Positions 39,005 to 48,900 of a DNA stretch of 64,000 nucleotides are shown here, one piece after another. A model generated the notes under the pieces. It saw nothing but the letters and a program-made list of their open reading frames with translations, was not told the DNA's origin and did no database searches. This DNA comes from Actinacidiphila epipremni (lineage in GTDB: Bacteria; Actinomycetota; Actinomycetes; Streptomycetales; Streptomycetaceae), in assembly GCF_012034175.1 (NCBI RefSeq), contig NZ_JAATEJ010000001.1, positions 310,001-374,000 on the forward strand. Direction: 5' to 3'. The translations under genes and the position numbers were made by a program. Position 1 is the first letter of the stretch; each line of letters begins with the position of its first letter.

Positions 39005-39259
39005 ATGGCACACAAGAAGGGCGCATCGTCCACTCGGAACGGTCGCGACTCCAACGCTCAGCGGCTCGGCGTCAAGCGCTTCGGCGGCCAGGTCGTCAAC
39101 GCCGGTGAGATCATCGTCCGCCAGCGCGGCACGCACTTCCACCCCGGCTCGGGCGTGGGCATCGGCAAGGACGACACGCTGTTCGCGCTGTCGGCCGGTG
39201 CGGTCGAGTTCGGCACGAAGCGAGGCCGCCGCGTCGTGAACATCGTTCCGGCTGCCTGA
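39005..39259 (+). CDS. rpmA: 50S ribosomal protein L27
   Basis: 84 residues, with the L27 N-terminus [20 protein letters not shown] and the [15 protein letters not shown] core. The N-terminal tail reaches the peptidyl transferase centre. It starts directly with MAHKKG, so the cleaved leader found in Firmicutes L27 is absent. Ribosome-binding site GGGACTGAGGAG is just upstream. A strong terminator follows. Confidence 0.97.
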   Translation: MAHKKGASSTRNGRDSNAQRLGVKRFGGQVVNAGEIIVRQRGTHFHPGSGVGIGKDDTLFALSAGAVEFGTKRGRRVVNIVPAA

Positions 39260-39277
39260 ACGGCTGCCTGGGCTTTT

Positions 39278-39340
39278 CCGAGGGCGGACCTTGCTTCCCG
39301 CAGGTTGCGGGAAGCGGGGCCGCCCTCGGTGTGTTTGTGT
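39278..39340 (+). terminator. Strong nested terminator between rpmA and obg
   Basis: An outer 10-bp stem (39278-39287 with 39320-39329) encloses an inner 9-bp stem (39293-39301 with 39307-39315), followed by the T-rich TGTGTTTGTGT at 39330-39340. Confidence 0.9.
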
Positions 39341-39373
39341 GTACGTCACCCGGTGTTTTCAGGAGGAAATGCG

Positions 39374-40813
39374 ATGACCACCTTCGTGGACCGCGTCGAG
39401 CTGCATGTCGCCGCGGGTAACGGGGGCCATGGCTGCGCCTCCGTGCACCGTGAGAAGTTCAAGCCGCTCGGCGGCCCGGACGGCGGGAACGGCGGGCGCG
39501 GCGGCGATGTGGTCCTGGTCGTCGACCAGGACGTCACGACGCTGCTGGAGTACCACCACAGCCCGCACCGCAAGGCCACCAACGGCAAGCCCGGCGAGGG
39601 CGGCAACCGCGCCGGCAAGGACGGCACCGACCTGGTGCTGCCGGTGCCGGACGGCACGGTGGTGCTGGACAAGCAGGGCAACGTGCTGGCCGACCTGGTC
39701 GGCCAGGGCACGTCCTTCGTCGCCGGCCAGGGGGGCCGCGGCGGCCTCGGCAACGCCGCGCTCGCCTCCGCCCGCCGCAAGGCGCCCGGCTTCGCGCTGC
39801 TGGGCGAGCCGGGGACGGCGCGCGATGTGGTGCTGGAGCTCAAGACCGTCGCGGACGTGGCGCTCGTGGGGTACCCGAGCGCGGGGAAGTCCTCGCTGAT
39901 CTCGGTGCTGTCGGCGGCCAAGCCGAAGATCGCGGACTACCCCTTCACCACGCTGGTGCCCAACCTCGGCGTGGTCACCGCGGGCGAGACCGTCTACACC
40001 ATCGCGGACGTGCCGGGCCTCATCCCGGGCGCGAGCGAGGGCCGCGGGCTCGGCCTTGAGTTCCTGCGGCACGTCGAGCGCTGCTCGGTGCTCGTGCACG
40101 TGCTGGACACCGCGACGCTGGAGTCCGACCGCGACCCGGCCACCGACCTCGACGTCATCGAGGCGGAGCTGCGCGCGTACGGGGCGGGGCTCGCCGACCG
40201 GCCGCGCATCGTGGCGCTCAACAAGGTCGACGTGCCCGACGGCCGCGAGCTCGCCGCGATGGTCCGCCCCGACCTGGAGGCCCGCGGCTACCGGGTCTTC
40301 GAGGTGTCCGCCGTCGCGCACGAGGGCCTGCGCGAGTTGTCGTTCGCGCTGGCCGGGATCGTCGCCGAGACCCGCGCGGCCCGCCCGGTCCAGGAGTCCA
40401 CCCGGGTCGTCATCCGCCCGCAGGCCGTCGACGACTCCGGCTTCACCGTCACCGTCGAGGACGACCTCTACCGCGTCCGCGGCGAGAAGCCCGAACGGTG
40501 GGTCCGCCAGACCGACTTCGCCAACGACGAGGCCGTCGGCTACCTCGCCGACCGCCTCAACCGCCTCGGCGTCGAGGACGCCCTCCGCGACGCCGGCGCC
40601 AAGCCCGGCGACGGCGTCGCCATCGGCCCCGACGACGACGCGGTCGTCTTCGACTGGGAACCCACCATCGCCGCCGGCGCCGAAATGCTCGGCCGCCGCG
40701 GCGAAGACCACCGTTTCGACGCCCCCCGCCCGGCAGCCTCCCGCCGCCGCGACCGCCAGGCGGCCCACGACGAGTCGGAGTCGGAGTACCGCGACTTCGA
40801 CCCCTTCGCGTAG
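39374..40813 (+). CDS. obgE: Obg GTPase
   Basis: 479 residues, essential GTPase acting in ribosome assembly and, in Streptomyces, in the onset of sporulation. The Gly-rich Obg fold (about 1-158: [47 protein letters not shown]) is followed by the G domain with G1 [10 protein letters not shown]3 DVPGLI and G4 NKVD. The OCT domain ends near 440, and a charged tail ([20 protein letters not shown]) closes the protein. ATG 39374 has the strong site AGGAGGAAA. The 3' 105 bp occur again 204 bp downstream (40913-41017). Confidence 0.97.
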   Translation: MTTFVDRVELHVAAGNGGHGCASVHREKFKPLGGPDGGNGGRGGDVVLVVDQDVTTLLEYHHSPHRKATNGKPGEGGNRAGKDGTDLVLPVPDGTVVLDKQGNVLADLVGQGTSFVAGQGGRGGLGNAALASARRKAPGFALLGEPGTARDVVLELKTVADVALVGYPSAGKSSLISVLSAAKPKIADYPFTTLVPNLGVVTAGETVYTIADVPGLIPGASEGRGLGLEFLRHVERCSVLVHVLDTATLESDRDPATDLDVIEAELRAYGAGLADRPRIVALNKVDVPDGRELAAMVRPDLEARGYRVFEVSAVAHEGLRELSFALAGIVAETRAARPVQESTRVVIRPQAVDDSGFTVTVEDDLYRVRGEKPERWVRQTDFANDEAVGYLADRLNRLGVEDALRDAGAKPGDGVAIGPDDDAVVFDWEPTIAAGAEMLGRRGEDHRFDAPRPAASRRRDRQAAHDESESEYRDFDPFA

Positions 40814-40843
40814 GTCCCCTTCGCGTAGGGGGGTGTGGTGGGT

Positions 40844-40860
40844 CCCGGACGGAGTCCGGG
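40844..40860 (+). terminator. Short hairpin after obg
   Basis: A 7-bp perfect GC-rich stem with a GGA loop lies 30 nt after the obg stop, between the two copies of the obg 3' end. Confidence 0.5.
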
Positions 40861-40912
40861 CAGCCGGCCGAAGCTGCGAAGCATGCGAGGTCGGCCGTGG
40901 GAAGGTTCTGCC

Positions 40913-41017
40913 CACCGCTTCGACGCCCCCCGCCCGGCAGCCTCCCGCCGCCGCGACCGCCAAGCGGCCCACGACGAGTCGGAGTCTGAGTACCGCGACT
41001 TCGACCCCTTCGCGTAG
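40913..41017 (+). pseudogene. Detached duplicate of the obg 3' end
   Basis: These 105 bp match 40709-40813 (the last 34 codons and stop of obg) at 102 positions. The three differences (CGT/CGC, CAG/CAA, TCG/TCT) are all synonymous third-position changes. The preceding 99 bp are not obg sequence, so this is a remnant with no start of its own. A short open frame from 40835 that runs through it is unlikely to be a gene. The motif CCCCTTCGCGTAGG occurs at 40801, 40816 and 41005 and marks the repeat junctions. Confidence 0.85.
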
Positions 41018-41057
41018 GGAACGCGCGGCCCCCTCGCGCAAGGCTCCCCGTAAGGCG

Positions 41058-41471
41058 TCAGTACGCCGTGGCCGGCGGGGTGTCCTTGGTCAGGATGCGG
41101 CGGGAGAGGATGTACGTGAAGGGGATCGCGGCGGCTGCGGCCACCAGGGGGGCGATCTTGTCGTTCATGCCGACCCATTCGACGAAGACGTACACGCCGA
41201 TGCTGGTCACGACGTAGTTCGTCACGTTCGTCAGCGGGAAGAGGAAGAACTTCTTCCACGTCGGCCGCGTGCGGTAGGTGAAGTACGTGTTCAGGAAGAA
41301 CGAGCCGATCATGCTGAGCACGAACGCCACCGAATACGCCGCGAAGTACGGCATCAGCGGATGCAGCGCCAGGTAGAAGCCGTAGAACGTCGCGGTGTTG
41401 ACGCCGCCGACCAGGGCGAAGCGGCCTATCTGGAGCAGCTGCGGGGAAAGCCGTGGCACCGTCGCGCTCAT
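41058..41471 (-). CDS. GtrA-family membrane protein
   Basis: 137 residues with four hydrophobic helices: IGRFALVGGVNTATFYGFYL, AAYSVAFVLSMIGSFFLNTYF, FPLTNVTNYVVTSIGVYVFVEW and IAPLVAAAAAIPFTYILSR. The FALVGGVNT and FFLNTYFTYR motifs are typical of GtrA/DPMS-like proteins, thought to help flip or present polyprenyl-phosphate sugars. Its start overlaps the stop of the upstream GT2 gene by 4 nt, a classic GtrB-GtrA pair. Confidence 0.92.
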   Translation of the reverse strand: MSATVPRLSPQLLQIGRFALVGGVNTATFYGFYLALHPLMPYFAAYSVAFVLSMIGSFFLNTYFTYRTRPTWKKFFLFPLTNVTNYVVTSIGVYVFVEWVGMNDKIAPLVAAAAAIPFTYILSRRILTKDTPPATAY

Positions 41472-42532
41472 CCGATCTCCAGGCGGCCCGACTGCCCGGG
41501 CTGCTCCATCCGCTCCGTCCGCTCCAACCGCTCCAACCGCCCGCCCCGGTGCGCGCCGTCCGCCCGCTCGTCGAACGGCGCCCCCGCCTGGTCCCCGACC
41601 CGGAACGCCCGCGGCGCGTTGGTCTCCTTCACCAGGAAGTGCGGGCGGCGCTTGGTCTCGTAGTAGATACGGCCAATGTACTCGCCTATCAGCCCCAGCA
41701 TGATCATCTGCAGACCGCCGAGCCCGACGATCGCCACGACCAGCGTGACGTAACCGGGCGCGGTCACGCCCTGGATGATCGCCTGCACGGTGATCACCGC
41801 CGCGTACACCACCGCGAGCCCGGCGAGCCCCAGCCCGGTGTAGATCGCCATCCGCAGCGGCCGGTTGTTGAACGAGATCAGCCCGTCCATGCCGTAGTTG
41901 ACCAGCGACCCGAAGCGCCACTTCGTCTCGCCCGCCTCCCGCGCCGCGTTGCGGTAGTCGAAGGTGACGGTGTCGAAGCCGATCCACGAGAACAGCCCCT
42001 TGGAGAAGCGGTTGTACTCCGGCATTGACAGCAGCGCGTCCACCGCGGGCCGCGACAGCAGCCGGAAGTCCCCGACGCCGTCGGTCAGCTCGACGTCCAC
42101 CCATGAGTTGATCATCCGGTAGTACAGCCGGCTCAGCGCCGTCCGCATCTTCTTGTCACCCTCGCGCGTCCGCCGCGCGATGACCTGGTCGTGCCCCAGG
42201 TGGTACAGCTCCAGCATCCGCCCGATGAGCTCCGGCGGGTGCTGGAGGTCCGCGTCCATGAGCACGACCGCGTCCCCGGTGGCCTCCCGCAGGCCCGCCA
42301 GCATGCCCGCCTCCTTGCCGAAGTTCCGGCTGAAGGAGACATAGCGGGTGCTGCCCGGATTGTTCTTCGCCAGCCCGCGCAGCCGGTCGAGGGTCGCGTC
42401 CTTGCTGCCGTCGTCGACGTAGCACAGCTCGTAGTCGACGTCCAACGTGTCCAGCGTCTCGCGGATCCGCTGGTCGAAGAGCTCGATCACGGCCTCTTCG
42501 TTGTAGCAGGGAACAACGATCGACAGTCGCAT
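41468..42532 (-). CDS. GtrB/DPM1-like polyprenyl-phosphate glycosyltransferase
   Basis: 354 residues. The GT2 catalytic domain starts MRLSIVVPCYNEEAVIELF, with the nucleotide-sugar Asp in YVDDGSKDAT and the metal motif MDADLQHPPELI. Two membrane helices follow (IYTGLGLAGLAVVYAAVITV and VTLVVAIVGLGGLQMIMLGL), ending in GEYIGRIYYETKRRPHFLV, as in GtrB, ArnC and YkcC. It should transfer a sugar to polyprenyl phosphate at the inner membrane face. The last 45 residues are a charged, non-conserved tail. Coupled to the GtrA-type gene by an ATGA overlap. Confidence 0.93.
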   Translation of the reverse strand: MRLSIVVPCYNEEAVIELFDQRIRETLDTLDVDYELCYVDDGSKDATLDRLRGLAKNNPGSTRYVSFSRNFGKEAGMLAGLREATGDAVVLMDADLQHPPELIGRMLELYHLGHDQVIARRTREGDKKMRTALSRLYYRMINSWVDVELTDGVGDFRLLSRPAVDALLSMPEYNRFSKGLFSWIGFDTVTFDYRNAAREAGETKWRFGSLVNYGMDGLISFNNRPLRMAIYTGLGLAGLAVVYAAVITVQAIIQGVTAPGYVTLVVAIVGLGGLQMIMLGLIGEYIGRIYYETKRRPHFLVKETNAPRAFRVGDQAGAPFDERADGAHRGGRLERLERTERMEQPGQSGRLEIG

Positions 42533-42747
42533 GGAGATCACTTTCAGTGCCGCATATGAGTGGGGGAGAAGTGGCGGCACCCTCCCCCGCACGCTTTTTC
42601 GCCAGCCTAGGCGGCCATTTCCCGGGCTTCGACGTTTAGCGGGCGTCGGGCAAGAGTGTTCAGTGCGGAGTCCTGCTCGGTACAGTGGGCGTTCACCCAC
42701 ATGACAGCTTACTCAACCGCCCCAGGTACAGAAGTGAGGAACGCCCG

Positions 42748-44331
42748 ATGGCACGCGTCAGCGTCGTCGTGATCTCTTACAATGACGCCGGCCACGTGGT
42801 CACCGCGGTGAAATCCGCGCTCGCCCAGGGCGAGGAGATCGGCGAGGTGATCGTCGTCGACGACGCCTCCACGGACGGCACCGCACAGGCCCTCGCCGCC
42901 TTCGAGGACGACCCGCGCGTACGCGTGCTGCGCCGGACCACCAACAGCGGCGGCTGCGGCACCCCGCGCAACGACGGCATCGCCGCCGCGTCCTTCCCCT
43001 ACCTGCTCTTCCTCGACAGCGACGACGTCCTGCCGCCCGGCGCCGCCGTCGCGCTGCTGGCCGCCGCCGACGAGCACGGCTGCGACGTCGTCGCCGGCCG
43101 CGCCGTCCGCCGCGAGCTGCCGGGGGGCCGTGAGACGGTCTGGGCGCCCGAGATCTACGACACCTCCGCCGGCGCGAAGCTCCCCGGCGCGCTCATCCGC
43201 GGCATATCCGAGCACCCGGAGATCCTCAAGGACACCCTCTCGGTCAACAAGCTCTACCGGACCGCCTTCCTGCACGACCGCTCCCTGCTCTTCCCGGACG
43301 GCGCCTTCCACTACGAGGACTTCGTCTTCACCGCCCGCCTCTACGCCGCCCGCCCGCGCATCGCCTACATCGACGCGCCGGTCTACGTGTGGAACGTACG
43401 GCGGAACGCGGCCACCCCGTCCATCTCCCTGCGCCGCGCCGACATCGGCAACTGGCGCCGGCGCATCGCCGCGCACCGCGAGACCGTGGACACCTTCCGC
43501 GGCGCCTCGGCGACCGATCTGGCCCTCGCCGCGCAGGCGAAGTTCCTCGACTACGACCTGCCCATGTACGTCCGCGAGCTGCCGCAGCGCTCACCGGGCT
43601 ATGTGGAGGACTGGTGGCGCGCGACCCGCGACTACGTCGCCGGCTTCCCCCGCGAGGCGGTGCAGCTCGCCGCCGTGCCGTCCCGCTGGATCGCCCGCGG
43701 CCTGACCGCACCCGGCGCCGAACGGCCCGAGCCCGGCGTCGCGGGGCTGGGCCGGCTGGTCGAGCTCGCCGCCCGCCCGCCCCGGCTCGTACCGCCGTAC
43801 GGCAGCACCCCGCCGCCGGAGCTGGCCGACCTGGAGCCGCGGGAGCTGCCGGCCGTGGTGGACGCCCGGGTCCGCACCGGCAGCACCACCCGGCTCGCGC
43901 TGCGCGTGCACGACCTGTACGGGCGGCTGGGCGCGCTGCACCCGGTGGCGCTGCGGGTGGAGCTGGTCGAGCGGGACGACCCCGGCAACCCGCTCACCGC
44001 CGACACCCCCGTGGTGCGCGACGGCGACGGCTGGACGGCCGCGGTACGGCTGCCCGCCGCGCCCCTCGGCCGCGCCGGGCGGCTGGCGGTCTGGCACCTC
44101 CGCGCCGAGATCTGCTACGCCGGCACCCCGCAGCGCACCCCGGTGGAGGTGCGGGCCGCCGACGGGCAGACCGCGGGCCGCGGCGTCGTGGTGCGCCGCA
44201 CCGGGCAGGTGCTGCTGGTGCAGACGCACATCACCGGCGGCCGGGCGCTCATCCTGCGGGTTGCCGACGGCATGGCGGGCGCCCGCCGGGTCCTCGGCGC
44301 CCGGCTGCGCCGCCTGCGGCTCGCCCGCTGA
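42748..44331 (+). CDS. GT2 family glycosyltransferase with C-terminal extension
   Basis: 527 residues. The GT2 domain (about 1-240) has RVSVVVISYNDAGHVVTAVK, IVVDDASTDGTAQA and LFLDSDDVLPPGA. The segment KLYRTAFLHDRSLLFPDG with FHYEDFVFTARLY matches wall-polymer glycosyltransferases related to the TagF-type fusions encoded nearby. The remaining 280 residues (beta-rich, 370-500) lack a glycerophosphotransferase domain. No membrane helix is seen, so it is probably cytoplasmic. It stands alone on the plus strand, divergent from the GtrB gene, and GAGGAA precedes ATG 42748. Sugar donor unknown. Confidence 0.88.
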   Translation: MARVSVVVISYNDAGHVVTAVKSALAQGEEIGEVIVVDDASTDGTAQALAAFEDDPRVRVLRRTTNSGGCGTPRNDGIAAASFPYLLFLDSDDVLPPGAAVALLAAADEHGCDVVAGRAVRRELPGGRETVWAPEIYDTSAGAKLPGALIRGISEHPEILKDTLSVNKLYRTAFLHDRSLLFPDGAFHYEDFVFTARLYAARPRIAYIDAPVYVWNVRRNAATPSISLRRADIGNWRRRIAAHRETVDTFRGASATDLALAAQAKFLDYDLPMYVRELPQRSPGYVEDWWRATRDYVAGFPREAVQLAAVPSRWIARGLTAPGAERPEPGVAGLGRLVELAARPPRLVPPYGSTPPPELADLEPRELPAVVDARVRTGSTTRLALRVHDLYGRLGALHPVALRVELVERDDPGNPLTADTPVVRDGDGWTAAVRLPAAPLGRAGRLAVWHLRAEICYAGTPQRTPVEVRAADGQTAGRGVVVRRTGQVLLVQTHITGGRALILRVADGMAGARRVLGARLRRLRLAR

Positions 44332-44367
44332 CCGGCCGGCGCCCCGGCCGTACCCCCGCCGCAACGC

Positions 44368-44409
44368 GAACGGTGGGGTGCCGCTGCGGCCAGCGGCACC
44401 CCACCGTTC
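44368..44409. terminator. Bidirectional terminator between convergent genes
   Basis: A perfect 19-bp stem (44368-44386 with 44391-44409) with a CGGC loop separates the plus-strand glycosyltransferase from the minus-strand membrane protein. Confidence 0.9.
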
Positions 44410-44426
44410 AGCCGTACGTCGTGCCG

Positions 44427-45983
44427 TCAGGCCGTCGAGGACGCCAGCGGCTTGTTGTCCTGCCCCGGCAGCTCCGGCGCCGGCTGCGGGGCTGGCACCG
44501 GCCGCGGCCGGGTCGTGTCCGGGCCCATCGTCAGCCGGGTCCGCACGGTGAGCAGCGGCAGGAAGAAGAAGCCGATGAACATCGGCGCCACCATGTAGCG
44601 GAACAGCGGCGCGGGGTTCGCGGCGAGCACGCACAGCTGGAGGCCGACGGTGAAGGCCGCCATCGCCCACAGCCCGCGCTGCCGGCGCTTGCGCACCATC
44701 AGCAGCACGATCGCGTAGCTCGCGTAGCACCAGACGGCGCCGCGGTAGAACAGCCAGTCCAGCTGGCTGACCTTGGAGGCCTTGAAGGCGAGCAGCGCGG
44801 CGGTGTGCAGCTTCGCCGACACCGGGCGCATCTTCAGCACCGGCAGGTACTTGCTGTGCTTGATGTCCTGGTTCCAGTCCGCCCACCCGAACAGGTTCTT
44901 CGGGGTGACCGGGTCGGAGATCAGGGTGTAGCCGTCCTGGCTCGCCGGACCCGGCCAGATCGCCCAGGCGATGTGCGAGCGGCACAGCCGGGTGCTGATC
45001 AGGATGTTCGGGGTGCGCTTGGCGACCTCGGCCCAGATGTCGAGCAGCTGGCTGTTGAGCCGGGCCGCCTCCGGGCGGTTCATCGGCTTGGCCATCGTCG
45101 GGTCGGCGGCGTAGCAGGTGGCCGCGGCGCCGCCCCAGTGGCTGAGCGGGGCGACCTTCTTCATGATCGCCAGGTCGTGCCGGGAGAAGGTCTGCGGCGC
45201 CTTGCCGTAAGCCACGGCGATGTCCGCGTACTGCATCGCGTAGACCTGGTCCTTGGTCGGCGTCTGGATGCCGACGGCCGGGTAGACCACCGTCTGCAGC
45301 AGCGCCGAGATGACCACCGGCACGATGGTCGCGGCGAGGATCCACCGGCGTACCTTCGGCAGCGTGAAGAGCAGCACGGGCACCGCGAAGATCATCACCA
45401 GCAGGCCGTTGGTGCGGAAGACGCCCATGGCCAGGCAGCCCAGGAACAGCAGCCCCATCTCCCGGTAGAAGGCCCGGTCCCGCGCCTGCGAACGGCCGCG
45501 CAGCCGGCGGGCGACCAGCCGGCCGGTGGCGGCGAAGGCCAGCAGCGCGCCGATGGTGTACGGCACGTCCTTCCACACGAAGACCACGAAGCTGCCGGTG
45601 GACGGCAGCAGCACCACCGCGGCGGCGGCCGGCAGGCTCCAGCGCGCCCGCACCCCGAAGTCCCGCAGCATCACGCACGTGTAGGCGATCGTCGCGGACA
45701 TCGCGATCGTCTGCAGCAGCGTCAGCGCCCACAGGTCGCCCGTGGTGTTCAGCGACAGCCACACCATCGAGTCGTAGACCACCGAGTGGTTCGACATCCA
45801 GTGGTCGCTGGTCACATGCCACACGTACGCGATCGAGTCGTAGCTCATGGCGCCCGGGTAGAACGCCGCCCACCACAGCAGCAGCACCACCTGGGGGATC
45901 ACGAACGCCGCCAGCGGCAGCCGCCGGTGCGGCGGGATCTTCTCGATCATGGCGCGCGCCTGGGAGGCAAGGGGAAGTTTCAA
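44427..45983 (-). CDS. Multispanning membrane protein, GT-C/DUF6020-like
   Basis: 518 residues with about ten hydrophobic helices (for example LPLAAFVIPQVVLLLWWAAF, TLLQTIAMSATIAYTCVML, ILAATIVPVVISALLQTVVY, MVAPMFIGFFFLPLLTV). An early acidic loop FYPGAMSYDSIAYVWHV and VFVWKDVPYTIGALLAF resemble GT-C type membrane glycosyltransferases and DUF6020 proteins. A large outside loop (about 245-385) contains two Cys. It probably modifies the exported polymer with sugar from a polyprenyl carrier. TTG 45983 is chosen because it overlaps the upstream stop (TTGA) and has GGAG before it; ATG 45950 would lack a ribosome-binding site. Confidence 0.8.
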   Translation of the reverse strand: MKLPLASQARAMIEKIPPHRRLPLAAFVIPQVVLLLWWAAFYPGAMSYDSIAYVWHVTSDHWMSNHSVVYDSMVWLSLNTTGDLWALTLLQTIAMSATIAYTCVMLRDFGVRARWSLPAAAAVVLLPSTGSFVVFVWKDVPYTIGALLAFAATGRLVARRLRGRSQARDRAFYREMGLLFLGCLAMGVFRTNGLLVMIFAVPVLLFTLPKVRRWILAATIVPVVISALLQTVVYPAVGIQTPTKDQVYAMQYADIAVAYGKAPQTFSRHDLAIMKKVAPLSHWGGAAATCYAADPTMAKPMNRPEAARLNSQLLDIWAEVAKRTPNILISTRLCRSHIAWAIWPGPASQDGYTLISDPVTPKNLFGWADWNQDIKHSKYLPVLKMRPVSAKLHTAALLAFKASKVSQLDWLFYRGAVWCYASYAIVLLMVRKRRQRGLWAMAAFTVGLQLCVLAANPAPLFRYMVAPMFIGFFFLPLLTVRTRLTMGPDTTRPRPVPAPQPAPELPGQDNKPLASSTA

Positions 45984-48900
45984 CGGGACTCCGCGGAGGA
46001 AGGTTGGGACGGCGCGGCCGAGGCGAGCTGGACCATACGGTCGATGACCCGGTCGGCGGCGTGCCCGTCGTCGAGGTCGCAGAAGAGGTCCTGGAACGCC
46101 CGGTAGGCGTCCGCGTACCGGTCCGCTGTGCCGTCGATGTCGCGGAGGGCGGTGACCAGGTCTTCTGAGGTGTGGATCAGCGGTCCCGGTGCCTTCTCCT
46201 CGAAGTCGAAGTAGAAGCCGCGGAGCCGATCCCGGTAGTGGTCGAGGTCATAGGTGAAGAACAGCATCGGGCGGCCGGTGTTCGCGAAGTCGAACATCAG
46301 CGACGAGTAGTCCGTGATCAGGATGTCCGAGATCAGGAACAGCTCGCCGATCTCGGGGTAGTCGGAGACGTCGAAGACGAACCCGTCGCCGGCCCCCGGG
46401 ACCGAGTCCACGATGTTGGCGTGCTTGCGGACCAGCAGGACATGGTCGTCGCCGAGCCGGCGGCGGGCGTCCTCCAGGTCGATCCGCAGGTCGAACTTGT
46501 AGTGGCCCGCCTGGTAGAACTGGTCGTCGCGCCAGGTCGGCGCGTAGAGCACGACCCGCTTGCCCTCCGGCAGCCCGATCCGGTCGCGCACCGCGCGGGC
46601 CCGCTCCTCCTGGCCGGCGGCGCGCAGCAGGTCGTTGCGCGGGTAGCCGGACTCCAGGATCTCACCGTCGAAGGCGAAGGCCCGCTTCATGATGGGCGTG
46701 CTGAAGCGGTTGGGGGAGACCAGGAAGCTCCAGTGCGGGGTCTCCTGCGCGACCTTCGCCAGGTACTGCCGGTCGGCGAACTGCACGCTGTCGATGTCGT
46801 GCGCGATCCGCTTGAGCGGGGTGCCGTGCCAGGTCTGCACGATGACCTGGCCCTCGCGGCGCTCGATCCAGTGCGGCAGGTGCGAGTTCCACACGATGTA
46901 GCGGCTCTCACCGAGCGCGGCGTACCACTCCTTGCTCCAGCAGCGCAGCGCGGTCGCGCCGTCGGGCACGCTCGCCTGCCCGTCCTGCACCACCCACAGG
47001 TGCTCCAGGTCGCTGCCCCGGCGGACCAGCTCCTCGTAGACCGCGCGCGGCGAGTCGGAGAACTGCCGGCCGTTGAAGCTGGCGTACATCACCTGGTCCT
47101 TCAGCGGCGCGGTCCGCGCGCCGCCGTAGACCTCGGTGCGCAGCTGCCGCTGCCGGTAGCGGCCGGCCTCGTCCTCGCGCAGGTCGGGGGCGGAGCGTAC
47201 GTACAGCCGGTCGAAGAAGCGGCTGCCGACGGTGTACTCGCGGCCGTGGGCCTCCAGGCCGAACGGCAGGGCGGGCAGCGCCGCGGCGGTCAGCCGCACC
47301 GGGTAGCTGTCGCGGGTGTCCTCCTCGCGCAGGAAGGCATACCAGTGGCCGGTGCGCAGCGGGCGCTTGCCGCTGAGCGTGCTGTGCGGCACGGGCCGGA
47401 ACTCCGCGCGGAAGCGGTCGCCGGTGACGGTGACGGGGTAGACGTGCTCCTCGGCCTGCCGGCTGTGCCGCAGCACCAGGTGCAGCGGGCGCTCGGGCAC
47501 GGCCGGCAGGGTGCCCTCCACCAGCAGCATGCCCGGGCCCGTCGAGGTCACCGCGTCGGCCAGCGCCTGGGCGGGCTGGGTCCGCAGCACCAGGGCGCCG
47601 GTGGGCCCACCGGTGACGTAGACCGCGCGCGCGCCCCACCCGGGCTCGCCCGCGCGGATCGGGAACTGCTCGGCGGGCGTCTGCTCGCCGCCCCGCACGG
47701 CGACCGGGATGGCCGCCCTGCCCGGGGCCACCAGGTTCAGCAGCCAGGTCTCGGTGCGGTCGGGGTTGCCCGAGTCGCGGCCGGGCACGTCCAGCGACGC
47801 GGTCTCCACGGCCGCCTCGAAGGTCCGGCTGCCGTCGCCCTGGGTGTGCGTGGTGACCGGGACCTCGAAGGTGACGCCGTTCGAGCCCTGCGTGGCGCGC
47901 AGCGTGAGGCTGTCGTCCACGTCGCGGCTGAGCGTGCCGGTGATCCGCAGCCGCCCGCCGGACACCTCGTGGCCGGTGTACGTCGCCCGTACCTTCTCCA
48001 CCTTGATGTACAGGTGCTCGTCGGCGACGTACGGCACCACGCGCACGTCCGGCGCGACCCAGAACGGCGCCGGGCTCTCGGCGCTCTCCGACAGGCCGGC
48101 CTTGACCCGGCTGCGGCGGACGACGCCCTGCTGCCCGCCCGCGATGGTCAGCTGCCAGGTGCCCTCCTTCCACGCGCCGCGCTGCTTGAGCTTGTCCGGC
48201 GCCAGGGTGAAGCGGAAACCGGACCAGTCGTAGGAGTGCAGGGACTGCCAGGACGCGACGGTGGCCTCGGGCTCGCGGGTGCGGTGCATCCACAGCACCA
48301 CGCTGCGCCGGCTGCCCTTCTCCCGCAGCAGCGCCCTGCGCAGCGACATCGCGCCCCGGCCGGCCTCCAGGTTGCGGACGTACGCGTAGCCGTCGACGTG
48401 CAGCTTGCCCTGCTCCCAGCGCACGGCCGTGGCGCGGGCCCGCATGGCCAGCTCGGGGCCGAGCCGCAGCACCTCGCGCGGCACCGCCAGGCCGGGCCGG
48501 TCGCGCAGCTGCGGGTAGTCGGCGTAGTGCCGCAGGCCGCTGCGGGCCACCGGGATCGCCTTGCCGAACTCCCGCTCGAACTGCACGAGTTCGATCACGT
48601 CGTCGAGCAGGCCCTGGCTGATGAAGAAGCACTTGAGCCGCACCGGCACCGGCACCTTGGCGAGCACCGCGGGATCGACCCGGTCGAGGAAGTCGCGGCT
48701 GCCGTCCAGGAACGCCCGGCGGAACTCCTCGCCGGCCTCGCTCAGCACGTTCCAGAACAGCGGCAGCTCGTCGGTGATCGCGGTCTCGTCGTACCACCGC
48801 TTGTAGCCGCGGTATTCCGCGCCCGGCTGCGCGGCCAGGAAGCGGCTGACCGAGTCGAAGGACGTGATGCGGTCCCGTACGTTCCTGGGATCGGTGCGGT

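Noticed and set aside
40835..41017. 60-codon frame after obg as an independent gene
   Set aside because: Half of it is the duplicated obg tail and the rest is non-conserved spacer with a hairpin; no ribosome-binding site is seen.
43389..46106. 905-codon plus-strand frame
   Set aside because: Its first part is an alternative frame of the GT2 gene at 42748 and the rest is antisense to the membrane protein and the TagF-like gene; the strong terminator at 44368-44409 interrupts it.
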